A stretch of DNA of 64,000 nucleotides from assembly GCA_019009955.1 (NCBI GenBank), contig CM032232.1, positions 74,564,501-74,628,500 of the forward strand, given 5' to 3'. Shown here one piece after another: positions 47,613 to 60,238 of the stretch. The stretch is from Riptortus pedestris (lineage: Eukaryota > Arthropoda > Insecta > Hemiptera > Alydidae). Each line of letters starts with the position of its first letter. The first letter of the stretch is position 1. The notes below the pieces were generated by a model that worked only from the letters and a program-made list of their open reading frames with translations, ran no database searches and had not been told where the DNA came from. The position numbers and the translations under genes were made by a program.

Positions 47613-47971
47613 TTATGCTCTCGAGCAACAGAACTCTTTCAGAGAGAATGTGAGTTGATTACCGAAACCTTTGAACAAAATTCGAGTAGGTTCCAATGCA
47701 GCCGTAATGCTGGCACCTATATGATGACCTAGCAGCTCATGAAGTCACCATTAGTGCCGAAAGGTCTTGTGATGAAATAAATATCTCGGAGGAGGACTTC
47801 CTCTGTATAATACCCGTCTCCCATACCTGCAATCAACGTCCCTAACATTTCCATCCAGTACTTCCAAAGCAATACAGGAGATTTGTTCAAAAAACAGATA
47901 TCTTCTGGCCATTCCTTTCTGACTCCATTAACGTTGTACTCAAAAGTACCCGCCAAAAGAAGAGCCACAGC
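47613..47971 (-). pseudogene. Unrecognised coding-like segment with one frameshift
   Basis: The minus strand has a 79-codon frame ending at TAG (47729-47731); its composition is protein-like rather than AT-driven (FEYNVNGVRKEWPEDICFL, then WKYWMEMLGTLIAGMGDGYY). A one-base shift at the stop opens a second frame of about 38 codons (GHHIGASITAALEPTRILFK) to TAA at 47613-47615. CGCAG at 47976-47972 could be a splice acceptor, but no pyrimidine tract precedes it. I do not recognise the family. It could be a decayed host exon, retrocopy or transposon piece. Confidence 0.3.
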
Positions 47972-50900
47972 CTGCGTTTTTTTTAAAATATGGGTTTCAA
48001 AACATTTTCAGCTGTATTTGTAGAATGAATCACATATTAGTAAGTACATTTATTTTTCTGGATTAAAGGTAAGTCAAACAAACTGCCACAGCACATATTT
48101 GCAACATATCTACTGTTCATTACTTCCTCTTCTTCTTTGCTCTGTCTGCTTTTAATGTTGTTATCAATGCACATTTTGGTTTCTAAATACTACACTTTAA
48201 ATATTCTTTTAGGATAATGGAAATTTATTTATGCCTCTAATTGTGAAAAATATATTATACATTTTATTTTATTTTTATAATTGCACTAACACAAGTTGCT
48301 TTTATATAACATTTCAGTAATTTCTCTTTGAACATTAGTACACAGGAGCTTATAAAATTAATTGATTAGTCCTATAATTATTAATTAATTAGATATCTAT
48401 TAATTAGGTAATCAATTTATTGCAATCAAAATAGAGGTTTTCGATAAAACCTGAAATAAAGTGAACCTATAAAGGCTACTATAATTTCCGTTCAATTACA
48501 ATTAAAATGTATAAAGGGGAATAGTGTATCTAGGGGTATCTAGGAATGGAGGGCCTTGATTTATTTTGAAAATTATACAGTAGACTTTAAAAAAAAAAAT
48601 CGTTGTCAATTAAAATGGAATATACGTTGGTATTAATGCAACAAAAGCCATTCATAAATGACTCTAATTAGGTATCAGGTTCTCGTTTTCAAAAATTGGG
48701 AAACCACTGTGGTTATTGTAGGTTCAAGAGTACGAGTACTTTAGAAAAGTTTGTGTGAGTATTTGCTCCTCCTTGAATTTATTTTTATGAACCAAAAGCA
48801 GAAGAACAACATGGTGCAACATTTCACATTGTCCTCGCTTTGCTCCTACGATAACATGTCTGATATCATATGGCAATTTAATGAAATCAAACCTGAGTTA
48901 GCATTTAGAGAAAATTATTATGTTATTCTAGGGTAATGTCTAGGATCTCCAAATATATATTAAAAAAATAAAAACATTTTTTTCCCTAAAATGTAGCATA
49001 GACGCTAAGTCATCACACACATGCAATTGCTGATTGAATTGCTCATTACATTATCTAGAAATACTAACTTCTTATATTACTTTTCATAAAAAAATTCTTC
49101 TACTTATTAAAAAAATATATAAATATTGATATAACTTATAGTTATTATTGAATTTCTAATAATTAAGTAAAAAAGAAACTTTAGGGATGATGCCTTGGCA
49201 ACTGAATAGTCTACATAATTTCTTCATACAAAATTATAAATATGAACGGTTGAGTGATATGTTATTTGTTTTGGTATTTAAATGAAGTTTGTTAACAAAT
49301 AATATTGTTGTGAATCTAGGATGACAGCAACAGCAGCAACGAGATTACAACAATCACAGGACCGCGACTCTCCCCTCCCCTCACTACATCAATCTATAGA
49401 TCAACCTTCGAAACCAGCTGGGTACGTTGTTGGCAACACTGTATACCTCAAATCCAGTCGTGTACAAGTATTTTCCAAAATAAAAATATAAAATAAATAA
49501 ATTGAACAACTTAATAAGCATGATCTGTCGTTTTGATCCGTTCAAGTTTGAGTTATTTTGGTAATTTTTTGGGGTATACGTAACATAGTCGACATATACT
49601 TTCCTTGTATCATAACACAGGTTACTCATGTAATTATTTATGCATGGACATTTGAAGGAGTTTAGAATTTTGTTGTTGGTTTATTTTCATATTTTCGCCC
49701 TCAGTCAGTATATTATGTAACTCGCCATTTCCTTTTGATCTATCCACTTTCGCTTTGATACCTTTTTTTCTTAGCTTATAAGTATCTATTTCATTATTGA
49801 TAGTAAAACTTTAAATATTTGTATACCATGTTGACGTAGCTACTGCATGGCAATCCATTAATAATTCAATTTAATTCAACTTTTGATATTCTTCATTGTA
49901 GCTTTGGAGTGAGTTGTCTTCATTCATTTTACGTTTTTTCCTAAGAGCATGAACATACGGGTTTATCCTAGTATTTTGAATCAAACAGAATTTAATTGAA
50001 TGAAAAAATGTAATTAAATAGTATTTAATTAATTTTAAAAATGTTATCTTATATTTTCAGTTTTCAATAAGTCATGTAAGATACTATTTGGTAATATCTT
50101 TTTTTAACATTTTTTTATATTTTAATCGCCTTCAGTATGGTAACATCCATACTGGGGAGTAAAATAATTGATTATTTATTGTTAATTTGATTTCATACTT
50201 TAATATCTTCTTTCTCATTACAGGAAAAGATAAATATACTATTCATAAATTTGAATGAATTTTTAAAGAAATTCTTTATAGATCTTGATTAATTGTTTTC
50301 TTGCATAAATACATAGAAGTAGAACACATCTTTTCCATATAAGTTAATCGAAATATAAAATATAATCCGAATTTTCACACTTATATGAGTCATTAAAGTT
50401 TTAACTGGCTTAGCAAATGTTTACATAATATCCATTCACCACAACAACTGCAGGCACCAGCATTTGTAACATAAGAATCAGAATGACAATTGGACTGCAA
50501 TTATCCCACAGAACTGGAGCACTACAAGGTATCACTGAAGACATAAAAGGGTTGGTTTTATTTTCAATAATTAAGTTCCCATACCTTAAAGTACTCTCAA
50601 GTATCGTATTGCTCATATTAATAATTTTTAAATCACTATTATTAAGAGTAATTTTTATTTAGAATGATCAATTTAAGAATTCCAAGGTAGATATTTATGT
50701 CGAGCTTAGATATAAAATGTGATTAGAATACTGAAAGATAACTGATCACAAATAAGATGTATACATAGCTTGTTCAACATAAACGATCACCTTTACACTG
50801 ACACACACACACAAATCAGAGAAAAGGTTCAAATAAGTTTAGACAGGGGAAAAATGCGTTAGACATTCTTCGGAAAAATACTCGACATTTTATGAATTTT

Positions 50901-51850
50901 AATGTTTTCAACTTTTTACAGAAAATGTAATTGAACCCAAGTTTCCATTATTTTCATTGTCTGAGGTGTTAGTTTAAAGATCTTTTATAATTTATACATT
51001 CTAGGTTTCATCTGGACCTTTTAAAAAATTTATTTAGATGTTTAGCAATATAAAGTATCTTCCTTTAAAAAAACATATGAAGAATTAATTAATGAAAATA
51101 TAGTAAACCTTAGTTCATAAAAATATAGATCCCAGATATGAGGGAATGAATAACATACAGGGATTGAATAATCATATAATTACTTTATGCGCTTTGATGA
51201 CTTTTTTATTCAATAACTTTTCTGATTTTTAAAAACAGTATGATGAATATGTTATCGTTGATAAAGGACCCATTGAGGGAATCTTATCATTAGAGTAATA
51301 GATTGATCTCTTAGTGACGTAGGTGATATGTTTGATAAGAACAAAATAATACATATATAGTAAAAACGATTAAAGCGTCATTTAATACCAGATACATTAG
51401 ATCTAACAAGATGTATTTCTGATGGAGACGAGATCTCTTACCAAAAAAAAATACCGCAATCGTTAAAACAGCATTCACACGTTAATAAAAGAAAAGATAA
51501 ATCAAACATTTATTCCCGTCATCTTAATCCCATTTAATTACCCGAATATATTTTGTGGTGTATTTTAAATATGTATGTCAATATGACTGAAACTGTTGAG
51601 AGTGCGCTTCTTCAATTTTTGTTCAAATAAATAATCAAAAATAATATTTAAAAAAAATTAACTGAATATATAAGTTAAAAATATTTTATCTCTTTAGCTT
51701 GTTGTAACTACTAGAAACTGAATACTTGGTAGTAGAATTTTATTTTAAAGTTTCCCCGTGAATGATTCCTCGGAAAGGATAAATATGAACATATTTAAAA
51801 TTTAAATTTTTTAATGTATCTTTTTGCGTTGGTGTGCATATATGTTTGTG
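47972..51850. other. AT-rich stretch without a recognised gene
   Basis: It contains family D copy 3 (49327-49405). Several 60-80 codon frames (48751-48936, 49384-49629, 50410-50616) are unrecognised. Confidence 0.6.
49327..49405 (+). repeat. Family D repeat, copy 3
   Basis: CAGCAACAGCAGCAACGAGA, CGACTCTCCCCTCCCCTCAC and TACATCAATCTATAGATCAA. It matches copy 2 including its CAGCAGCGACAATC start. The palindrome is changed to CTATAGAT. Confidence 0.55.
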
Positions 51851-51853
51851 AGC

Positions 51854-51922
51854 GTGTATGTGTGTTTGTTGTGTGTGTGTGTGTGTGTGTGTGTGTTGTG
51901 TGTGTGTGTGTGTGTGTGTGTG

Positions 51923-51955
<33 letters not shown>

Positions 51956-51957
51956 TG
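51854..51957. repeat. (GT)n microsatellite with higher-order spacing
   Basis: GT repeats are broken by TTG at regular distances, giving three blocks of roughly 25-30 bp. This suggests unit duplication within the tract. The Thr-His frame on the minus strand is an artefact. Confidence 0.9.
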
Positions 51958-52984
51958 TTATTTGTAGCTAGTGTATATACCTTATTTACCAGTGCGTAAT
52001 ATTCCAACGCAAGTTTCCTGCTCCAGGCATTCCCCAGCTCGCGGAATATGTTATACTTTCCCCTATAGACAGGCTCCCATACATTAGGTGGTTCGTGTTC
52101 TCACTTACCTAGAGCCAACACCGCCAAGACACAAAGGAGCGGAAGCAGAGTGTTCCCAGCTACTTCCGTTCAGGACTTCCGTCGAAGGCGTTCTCTTATT
52201 AGCTAGAAGAGGAATTTCAATTCATATAACATTGAGAAATGTGGTAATTGTGAGGAACGGTCAAGAAAGCAGGTACATTTTTTCCAAAGCAAAGTGGATA
52301 GCTAATAGTGGTTTACAAAACAGCTAACATATTTATTTCTCTTTGTGCTCAAAGTTCTAAAGTGCTTGAATGTTTCTTCTTTCAAGAAAAAGAGTCATAT
52401 TTTTTTTAATCTACAGGCTGCGCTTGAATAGATACTTATTGTTGATAAGATAGGGAATCCCATACTTTCACGGGAACGTACAAAGGATAGTAATGTATTA
52501 CAACGGAGTTTTTCCTTATTTCCGTCTGCAACCGACCATACAGCAATAAAAACATCATAAAGCGTGAGTTAGGCCCAATCTAGGCTGAAATTGACTAGCC
52601 ATTCCCTAGTCAGTATCCTAATAATGCTAAATATAGACATTCTCGTGTGAAATTTAATAAATCTCTATGTTTCCCTATTCACATATATTACTTTCCTTCC
52701 CGAACATATAAAAATAAGAAATATTCTATTGTCTAGATGACAAATATAATTGTAAAAAGGATGGTTAAATTTAGTTTTTCTTTTTTTTTAAAAAAATCAA
52801 TGACACACGGCCACGGACTCTGTTGGTCCCGTTTATTGATAAAGTTTTAATTTGTTATGGCTCTTCTCAACCTCCTTCATGCAACACTAGGCTTTTGAAA
52901 AATGTTGGTTGAGGAACCAATATATTTTCTGGTAAAAGCAGCGCTCCTTATACACATGGCCCTGGTGCACCTTTTTGAATGGTT
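51958..52984. other. Stretch with an unrecognised 79-codon frame
   Basis: A plus-strand ATG frame at 52088-52327 (79 codons) lies in a patch less AT-rich than average. No domain is recognised and nothing nearby supports it as a gene. Confidence 0.3.
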
Positions 52985-53600
52985 GGTTAGAATGATAATC
53001 GTTACTTCCCCTATGTTCGAATTGTACTAAGGTAGAGGAAGGGGGGGGGTGAAAAAATAAACATAGCAAACTTCACAGTACCAGATAGAAAGAGACAATT
53101 GATTTTTACTAGTCTTTTTTGTTCAAATTAAAAGATCTGTAGATTTTATTCTCTGAAATTTTTAGATTGTATTCATTGGGTCGGAGGTACCTTATATGAT
53201 CTTCAAATGATAGTAAAGGAAATAATGTGATCGCAAAAATTTTCGTCTTTTCTATCTCAGCCGACCCTCGATGAACCCATTTTGACTAGTTTCGTCGTAT
53301 CATATGGATATCTCGTGTACCTCAAAAAGGTTAGATTTACAATGTTGTAACGGCTTGGACGTTCTCTATTGATCAAAATCTACTAAGGGGGTTGGGTGAC
53401 GAAAATTAAACAGCAAACTTCTCTGTAGCTGATAGATATGGAAAAGATTCCTGTAGAACCTTCCTGCTTAACATGAAGAGATCTATAAATTATGTTCCAT
53501 GTTAGCTTTCGATCTGATGCAATGGGACGGAGATATCTTATGTGATTCTCATATGAAATAATTTTAAATGAAGTGCATAAAATCGTTTTGTTAATAATAA
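52985..53600. repeat. Diverged tandem repeat (family E), two units
   Basis: Unit 1 (about 52985-53255) and unit 2 (about 53335-53600) share ordered blocks: CTACTAAGG or GTACTAAGG before a G-rich run, GCAAACTTC, AGAGATCTATAAATTATGTT against AAAGATCTGTAGATTTTATT, GGGACGGAGATATCTTATGT against GGTCGGAGGTACCTTATATG, and TGATTCTCATATGA against TGATCTTCAAATGA. The GGACGGAGATATCTT text resembles the GGAGATAT block of family A, so E may be distantly related to the A modules. Confidence 0.6.
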
Positions 53601-53666
53601 GAGAACATAGAAGTCATATGGTTCACACGTCAGGCACCGAACCAGCTTCTCAAAGCATGGTCCGGT

Positions 53667-53897
53667 CTACATGTGCATCGTGTTATTCCTCCTGTCAATG
53701 TTGAAAACCGCTAATACCAATCTTTCCCCTAAATATTGTTCCCTATGTAATTTTTTTTCTCTCATTAGAATTTCCTTGGATAAACAGCTAATGGCCTGAC
53801 TCCCTATGGCAAATAATTTTCTTCTGATATTTTTCAAGCCTACTTCAACTTGTTCAACTCTTGAAGCAGTCTTCTTACCAGTCTGTGCTACATTCAT
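53667..53897 (-). other. Unrecognised 76-codon frame
   Basis: An ATG-started minus-strand frame; the peptide is Lys/Arg/Glu-rich in its middle (EILMREKKLHREQYLGER) and would be largely helical by composition. No family is recognised. It adjoins the family E repeat and has no splice or promoter support. Confidence 0.25.
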
Positions 53898-55556
53898 AGT
53901 TGAAATGGAGCCAGAATGGGTTTTCGATTAGTAGTGCAATTTTTACTAAATATGCCATGCGCAACATACCTTTAAAATCACCTATGAATATAACATTTGT
54001 TGTGTATTACAGTTGTGTGGAAAATGTTCATAATAGTTTTAGCAAGATAACGTTAATTTAACCTCAAGAAAAATGTAAGCTTCTCAGATACCTGGCAATA
54101 TACCATTCATTTTTTTTTTTGAACTCCACAATTTCAGGTAAATATTAAAAATTAAAGCTCTGAAAATCTAAACGGTACAAATATGATAAGACACCTGCTT
54201 GAAGCCACAAGGCCGTTTTTAATTTGAATATTATACAAATGATGTACTTTAAAATGTAGATTTATTCAACGCAATTTTGAAAATCATGAAAGGAAATGTA
54301 TTTGAGAGAGACGGCTGTAATTTCATGCAAGGCTGCTCAACCGACTCTCTTGCAGGAATGGGGTTCACAAATTGAAATATAAATTACGCGAGAATTTTAT
54401 GCTTATTCCAAAAAAAAGTCCGAATAAATATAAATTAAGGAAAGATATCTTTTGAATAATTGTAATTATACTCGACAGAATCAAGGATGCTTATAAATCC
54501 GTTTTATTCTCGAACTTAGCTTTAAAGTCTCCGCCACTGGTTGGAGTAGGTAGGATATGTACATGATTTATTTTTTCTCCAGCAGAAGGTGTAATCGTTA
54601 CCATTCCTTCAATTCTGACCTTACTAAAAATAGTAATAAGATGAAGTCCGTCACCAAGGAGCTGCGTAAACTAAGCAGATTTTCCAGGTCATGGGGTGTC
54701 ATCTTGAATTCCATTTACTATTTCCTGTACGTAAACACAATTTGAACTTTAGGTTGAACAAGAGATCTCTAGTGAAAGACTTGTTTCAAGTAAAATCAAA
54801 TGAGACAAGATTAACCACTCCAGCTTGCATGTGCTCACGCATTTGAGCGAATCCAAGTGTGTATGTGCTCAGTATTTGTATGTTCAGACAAACGTGTTAA
54901 GCTTGAGCGAGAAGTAGGCAAATCTGTCAATAGTTGTTCCCTTATGAGGCACAACCTCCTAAAATATCACGAAGAAAACACGCGTTGTGGTCATTGTAGG
55001 TTTTGGCCTACAATAACAATTAAGATCGTGAGAGAAATCCGACAATGACGGAAATGCACCTTTTCACTCTGGGGACCTCATTTAATTTTCAAGCAAATAT
55101 CTACATTTTAGGTAACTACATAGGTATATATTTAAACCGAAGCTTAGTTGTTACTTTAACAACTCAGTATTTTTTTCTTTTAACCTGCTTTACGACATCT
55201 CTTAAGATTAGTTACAAAATGGACTGAATTGCATGCTCCCACAAGTTTAAATACTGAGTTTAATTGTTAGTGTAACATTTCTATTACCAAATTTGATTCT
55301 AATATTAAAGCATTAAAAATGGCTTCTTCAGAATAAAATTTGATGAGTTACATCGATGTGGGTATTGTTATATCATTGTTGGATATTATTATAACTGTTA
55401 TTATTTGTACTTTTTATTGTTTTTAACAACGTTTTCAATGAACCAGTATCCAACTGAAAAACACCTACGTAGTATTACCATTGTGTCCGTACTTCCAAAC
55501 TATCGACATGTTCGCAACCTTTCCCAGACATTGAGGTACTACGGATTTTATTAAGT
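53898..55556. other. AT-rich stretch without a recognised gene
   Basis: Apart from the family A fragment at 54643-54692, nothing is recognised. Frames of 60-63 codons at 54557-55227 look incidental. Confidence 0.55.
54643..54692 (-). mobile_element. Family A fragment 14 (3' end only)
   Basis: GAAGTCCGTCACCAAGGAGC followed by TGCGTAAACTAAGCAGATTT is the inverted family 3' terminus. Similarity stops soon after. Confidence 0.65.
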
Positions 55557-55558
55557 GA

Positions 55559-56859
55559 CTAGCTCAGATACCCGGCTTCGCCCGGGAATTCATTTGAGGC
55601 TGAATGGTGATGGAATTTTTTTGGCAAGGCTTTACTTTGCACAATATTTTGACATTTACCCGTCCCAGTGTTTAGGGTTAATACCTGTCGTTGCTGTGGA
55701 TTTGTTAATAATAAAATTAATTTGATATGTAAGACTTCACTGTCCTCCATATTTTCATATTTCCCGTCTCCTGTGCATTATGCATAGATTGGAATTATTA
55801 AGGACAAAATATTAACATACATTTGAATTAATTTTTCCAATTGAGGTACGTGGTAGTTCATATTGGAAAGAATTGTTGAGCATATAAATATTTCTACGCA
55901 AATTACTTGCTTCACACATTGTTCCCGAAAAAATGTATAAAACAAAAGTTACTCTAAATAACAAAGTAAACAACTTTTGTTACGTGCACGTTTATCGAAA
56001 ACAAATTTTTTTTCAGGCCTCCTTATAACCCCCGCTCCCGTTCGTACCTAAAAAATTTAATATAGCTTATAATCATGGAAGAATTAATGCTAATTGACAT
56101 ACCTAGTTTCGTTAAGTTCGGTTCAATCGCTAGTGCCCAATAAAATTGTTCACTCCCGCTAAAGTTTTAGTGTATATCTCGTTTATACTTCGGTATACGA
56201 CGACAGTGTATATAACAAAAGTTATATACTTACTCTGAATAACAAAATAAACAACTTTTGCCATGTCCATATTTGTAGAAAACCCAATAGAAAACGAAAT
56301 ACTGTTATTTTTAAATTCAGGCCTCCCTTACAACCCTCACTCCTGCTCGTCTCTAGAAATGTTGGTATGGCTTGTTATAATGAAGGCGTTAGTGTTAATA
56401 CACATACCGAGTTTTATTTAGTTCGGTTGGTTCTTTTGTGCCAAATAAAATTGATGACTCCCGCTATACTTTTTAGCGTATAACTCATTTATACTTCGGT
56501 ATACGACGAAAGTGTATATAAAAAAAAGTTACTCTAAATAACAAATTAAATAACTTTTTTTATGTGCATATTTGCCGAAAAACCAATAGGAAACGAAAAA
56601 TCGCTATTTTTAATTTCAGGCCTTCCTTATAACCCCCACTCCTGTTTGTCTTAGAGAATATTAATATAGCCTAAAGTCTAAGTTGGGCTAGTAGTAAAAT
56701 ACATACCAAGTTTCATAAAATTCGGTTCAGCCGTTTATGCCTGAAAAGGTAACAAACAGACACGAAAGAAACAAAATGCAGTTATGGTGTCTATGACATG
56801 TGAAACGAAAAGCTATTGTGAAATTTTGCGTTAAAACTCAATGTACAGACAGAGGTTAC

Positions 56860-56866
<7 letters not shown>
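55559..56866 (+). mobile_element. Family B copy 4, not nested in family A
   Basis: It starts CTAGCTCAGATACCCGG with the intact hairpin. Module blocks are at about 56099, 56404 and 56702, roughly 300 bp apart. The end CAGAGGTTACAATTTTATAT runs into (TA)n. The 5' side is ordinary AT-rich sequence with no TA tract, so at the 3' end the TA tract may belong to family B itself. Confidence 0.8.

Positions 56867-56917
<51 letters not shown>
56866..56917. repeat. (TA)n microsatellite at the 3' end of family B copy 4
   Basis: A TA tract of about 52 bp. Confidence 0.95.
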
Positions 56918-56919
<2 letters not shown>

Positions 56920-57063
56920 TGATTTTCTTACTTAATCAAAACTAACACCGCAAGTAGATATCAAACCCACTATTCTCGGTTGTCTTAGTGTCATAAGACC
57001 TACTCCATTATTCACATGGCTAACCTCATCTCCTTTTCCAACGTAATATTTCATTAATTAATG

Positions 57064-57276
57064 TGGCTAAGGTTAGCTATGTGAGTTAAAGCGATGACCT
57101 CAGATGGTAAACCTAGAGTGGTGAGTCCGATTCCCGCCTGGGCAACAGGGATTTATTTAGTGACGAAATTCATTAAATAAAATCTTTAGTCCTACCCTGG
57201 CTAGAAAAAGGTGGTAACCTGTAGATAACCCGCCCCAATTAGCCTTAGTTGCAAAAAGTGGACGTTCATAAATAAT
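57064..57276 (+). mobile_element. tRNA-derived SINE, copy 5
   Basis: GGTTAGCTATGTGAGTTAAA (A box region), AGTCCGATTCCCGCCTGGGC (B box, one base changed), the body TTATTTAGTGACGAAATTCA and CTACCCTGGCTAG, then CAAAAAGTGGACGTTCATAA. Complete. Confidence 0.85.
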
Positions 57277-58087
57277 TCTAAATTAATTAATCCCATTTAA
57301 CTCTTGTCAATTAATACAATTTCCTTCATAAGATTACAAGCTTGAGAAGCGCTCTGAGCCTCGACATATATACAGGGGAGAGATTATCTCTTGCGGCTTG
57401 TTGCTTCTCATATTCCATTTTGGGCCTGCTTATTATCTATTATCATTTCTGAATGGGGAAGGTGCGTCGACCTCGATTAGCTCTTCGCAACACCCTTGTA
57501 AACATCTGGTAGTGGAGTGTTGAAACATTGCCCCTTCTCTTCAATAGAGACCAAATGAGCGGGAACATGGTATTTTGGCGGCTTAAATTGCCTTCGCAAC
57601 CCTTGTCATTTTAATACCCGGTGTTATTCGTTGTTAGTTGTAACTATTTTTATATCTTCAAGCCATCTATCCAACTGATACTAAATTACTTTGAGTTTTG
57701 GATATTTTCTTCTGAACATCTCTAAGCAATTACATTTAGCCCAAATCTTTTGGGTTATAATTTGTTAAGCTATTGGGGGATCTAAAAGAAAACTGTTTCG
57801 ATTTAGTCTAAAATTCGCCTAGTTTAACAATTTTATGATTCATTTGTATGACTTCTCAATTTGTATTATTTTCCGTTAAAATACAGTATATTTTAGCAAA
57901 ATTTCCCTTGACAGAAGTGAACAGGCTACCTGATGCGGAAGTAAGATCAAATTTTATTTCATCGTCCTAGAAGAGAATGTGTATCCCATTATGATAACTT
58001 TAAACAAAGTTATACTTTCAAGTATAATTTCAAGCAAGTGAAAATACAAAACTATTTGTTGTTATTTAGTAACGGCACCTTAGAGCG
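57277..58087. other. Stretch without a recognised gene
   Basis: A less AT-rich patch at about 57340-57620 has no recognised frame. TTTTAGCAAAATTTCCCTTG at about 57893 resembles a family A 5' terminus, but no body follows. Confidence 0.5.
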
Positions 58088-58270
58088 ACTAAGGCTAATC
58101 GCGGAGTATTATCTAAAGTTTGGGCCTTCTTTTCTAGCCAGAGTGAGGGCTAGGGTTTTATTTATTATTACACTCAATTATTTCCCAGTTGGGAATCGAA
58201 ATCGCGGTTCTGTACACACCAAGTGAGATTAAGACCAACACAATAGCTCACATGGCCAGCTTAAGCCCCC
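58088..58270 (-). mobile_element. tRNA-derived SINE, copy 6, diverged
   Basis: On the minus strand: GGCCATGTGAGCTATTG (A box region), CGCGATTTCGATTCCCAACT (B box) and a body with CCTCACTCTGGCTAGAAAAG. More diverged than the other copies; the tail is lost. Confidence 0.7.
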
Positions 58271-58304
58271 ACAAATTTAGTAAACTACTCTACAGTGTGT
58301 ATAG

Positions 58305-58345
58305 TTTTAAATAACTTAAGGGAAATCAGCTGTTGCGGTTGATTT
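58305..58345 (+). mobile_element. Family A fragment 15 (5' end only)
   Basis: ACTTAAGGGAAATCAGCTGT followed by TGCGGTTG is the family 5' block. No body follows. Confidence 0.5.
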
Positions 58346-58962
58346 TGGGACCTAACGATTTAAAGCTTTATTTTAAATCTTAACATCACATAATGAGTAA
58401 AATGTTAAATTATCCCCTGAATGTCGAAATCATTTTTTGATTGCTATTGATTTGACTCAATAAAAAATAAGGATTGTTCAAAATAAATACAATTAATTAT
58501 TGCTAATCTTAAATTCCATCTTATGATATCCTTATAGAGATTCATTGAAAACCGGGTATTCGTGAGATCCAGTATATTTCTTATTCTCTTCCTACCGCCA
58601 AACGAAAAGAAAAAAAAACATTTCTTCTGTAGTAAATGAATTACCGACAAAGGCGTGGGCAGAATAAAAACGTTGAGAAGAGGGTTTGGCGTGATCCTGA
58701 ACCTCTCTTTAGGAGGTAATGGGACAAATGGATTTAACCTGGCTCTGAAGAAACGGTCTCTACCGGAAAATCTACCCCCGATTCACTAATTTCTCTAAAC
58801 AGCGCTCAAAGGTCACTCTAAGTGGTCCACTCGAACGCTATAAACCCCATTTATATACTCTGTAAACCTTTGTAAAGAAACGATAAATAGAAGTAGGTTT
58901 TTTGTTACAGTTTGGCAAAATATTTGTCTTACCTTAATCACGATAAACTGTTTGGAAACATT
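58346..58962. other. AT-rich stretch without a recognised gene
   Basis: Two minus-strand frames of 68-70 codons (58444-58650, 58813-59025) are unrecognised. Confidence 0.55.
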
Positions 58963-59735
58963 AAAAAAGTCTGTCACACAGGGGGTGAGTGAGATAAGCA
59001 TATTTTCTACATACTGGTTTGACACACTAGTGATCTCATCTCCCCATATATTTTTTATCAGTTAATTATCTCCTGATTAATCATGTCCCCTTTCATTGCT
59101 TTTTTTTTTATTTTCAAAATTCCGCTTTAAATTTAAATTGATATATCAATTACTAGTATTTTGACAAAGGATTCAGATGCAAATGAGACGAATGGTCATC
59201 AACGTATGATGTTTTTGTAATTCGTTTTGTTATTCAAAGGGGACAGGGAAACAAATTAATGATCCTTTTTCATTTGATTCAGCTAATCGTTTAAATATTT
59301 CAATTCTAAATACTTACTGAAGGATCGCTTTTTTATTTTCACATAACTGTTGCGAATGTTGAGTGAACGATGTTCCAGGATCAAGCACTTAAGAAGGGTA
59401 AGAAACATGGAGTCTTCCTGCATTAAATCATTATTTTTAACTTCCCGTTTCACTAAATCAGTCGCATCTTGAGGCTTTATTTAAAAACAAAATGCCCAAT
59501 CTCATCATGATTACAACCTCAATAACTGCTTATTGTTAACATGGCATGAGAAGGAGTGGGGGTTCAATGAAGGCAAAAAAACTAAAAACTCCAGTTTAAT
59601 TGGTTATTATTTATATTAGAAAAAATATGTGTATAAAAAGCGCCAAAATAAAATTTACCTGTGTAGGCAATCAAATTTACAATGAGATTGGTTCTTAACA
59701 ATTTTTCTATCCGACTTAAAATAAACCAGAAAGAA
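58963..59735 (-). mobile_element. Family A copy 16, rearranged
   Basis: AAAAAAGTCTGTCACACAGG followed by GGGTGAGTGAGATAAGCATA is the inverted 3' end. An inverted 5' block (GATTACAACCTCAATAACTG) appears near 59510, before the body (GAGAAGGAGTGGGGGTTCAA, AATGAGATTGGTTCTTAACA) rather than after it. The order is therefore scrambled, or two partial copies abut. Confidence 0.5.
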
Positions 59736-60014
59736 ATCTGATAAAAGAAACCAAAAACTATAAGAATATCTCTAGAGAACATCTAATAAGGTAGTCATCA
59801 CAACCCTGTCAATTTACCGAATTTAATAGCTATGTGAAACTGATAGTTAAAATAACAGCATAACAACTTTGAAAATATTGAGTCACCTTGAAAAAGAGCC
59901 AAATACAAAAAGTAGAAACGCGTTAAATATGTTACAATAGTTGCTAAAACAAAACGGCAAACAATTATATTTTTGAACAATTTACGCCATTCGTCATTGT
60001 TAAAATGTTAATTT

Positions 60015-60238
60015 CCGGGGTTCAGGTTAGTCGTAAGGGTTAAAGCGTTACCCCTAATGTGACTTGGTAAACCTAGATTGACGAAATGGCCCGCCTAGGC
60101 AGTAGGAATTCATTAAGTGAAGAACTCATTAAATACATGTCTTATCCCCACCGTGGCTAGAAGAGTGTGATAACCTGTAGATAACCCGTCCTAATTAGCC
60201 ATAGTAGCAAAAAGTGGACGCTCATAAATAATAATAAT
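60015..60238 (+). mobile_element. tRNA-derived SINE, copy 7
   Basis: GGTTCAGGTTAGTCGTAAGG then GTTAAAGCG (A box region), a mutated B box (GACGAAATGGCCCGCCTAGG), the body CATTAAGTGAAGAACTCATT and CCACCGTGGCTAG, and the tail AAAAGTGGACGCTCATAAAT. Confidence 0.75.

Noticed and set aside
51795..52007. Thr-His rich frame on the minus strand
   Set aside because: It is the translation of the (GT)n tract with TTG interruptions.
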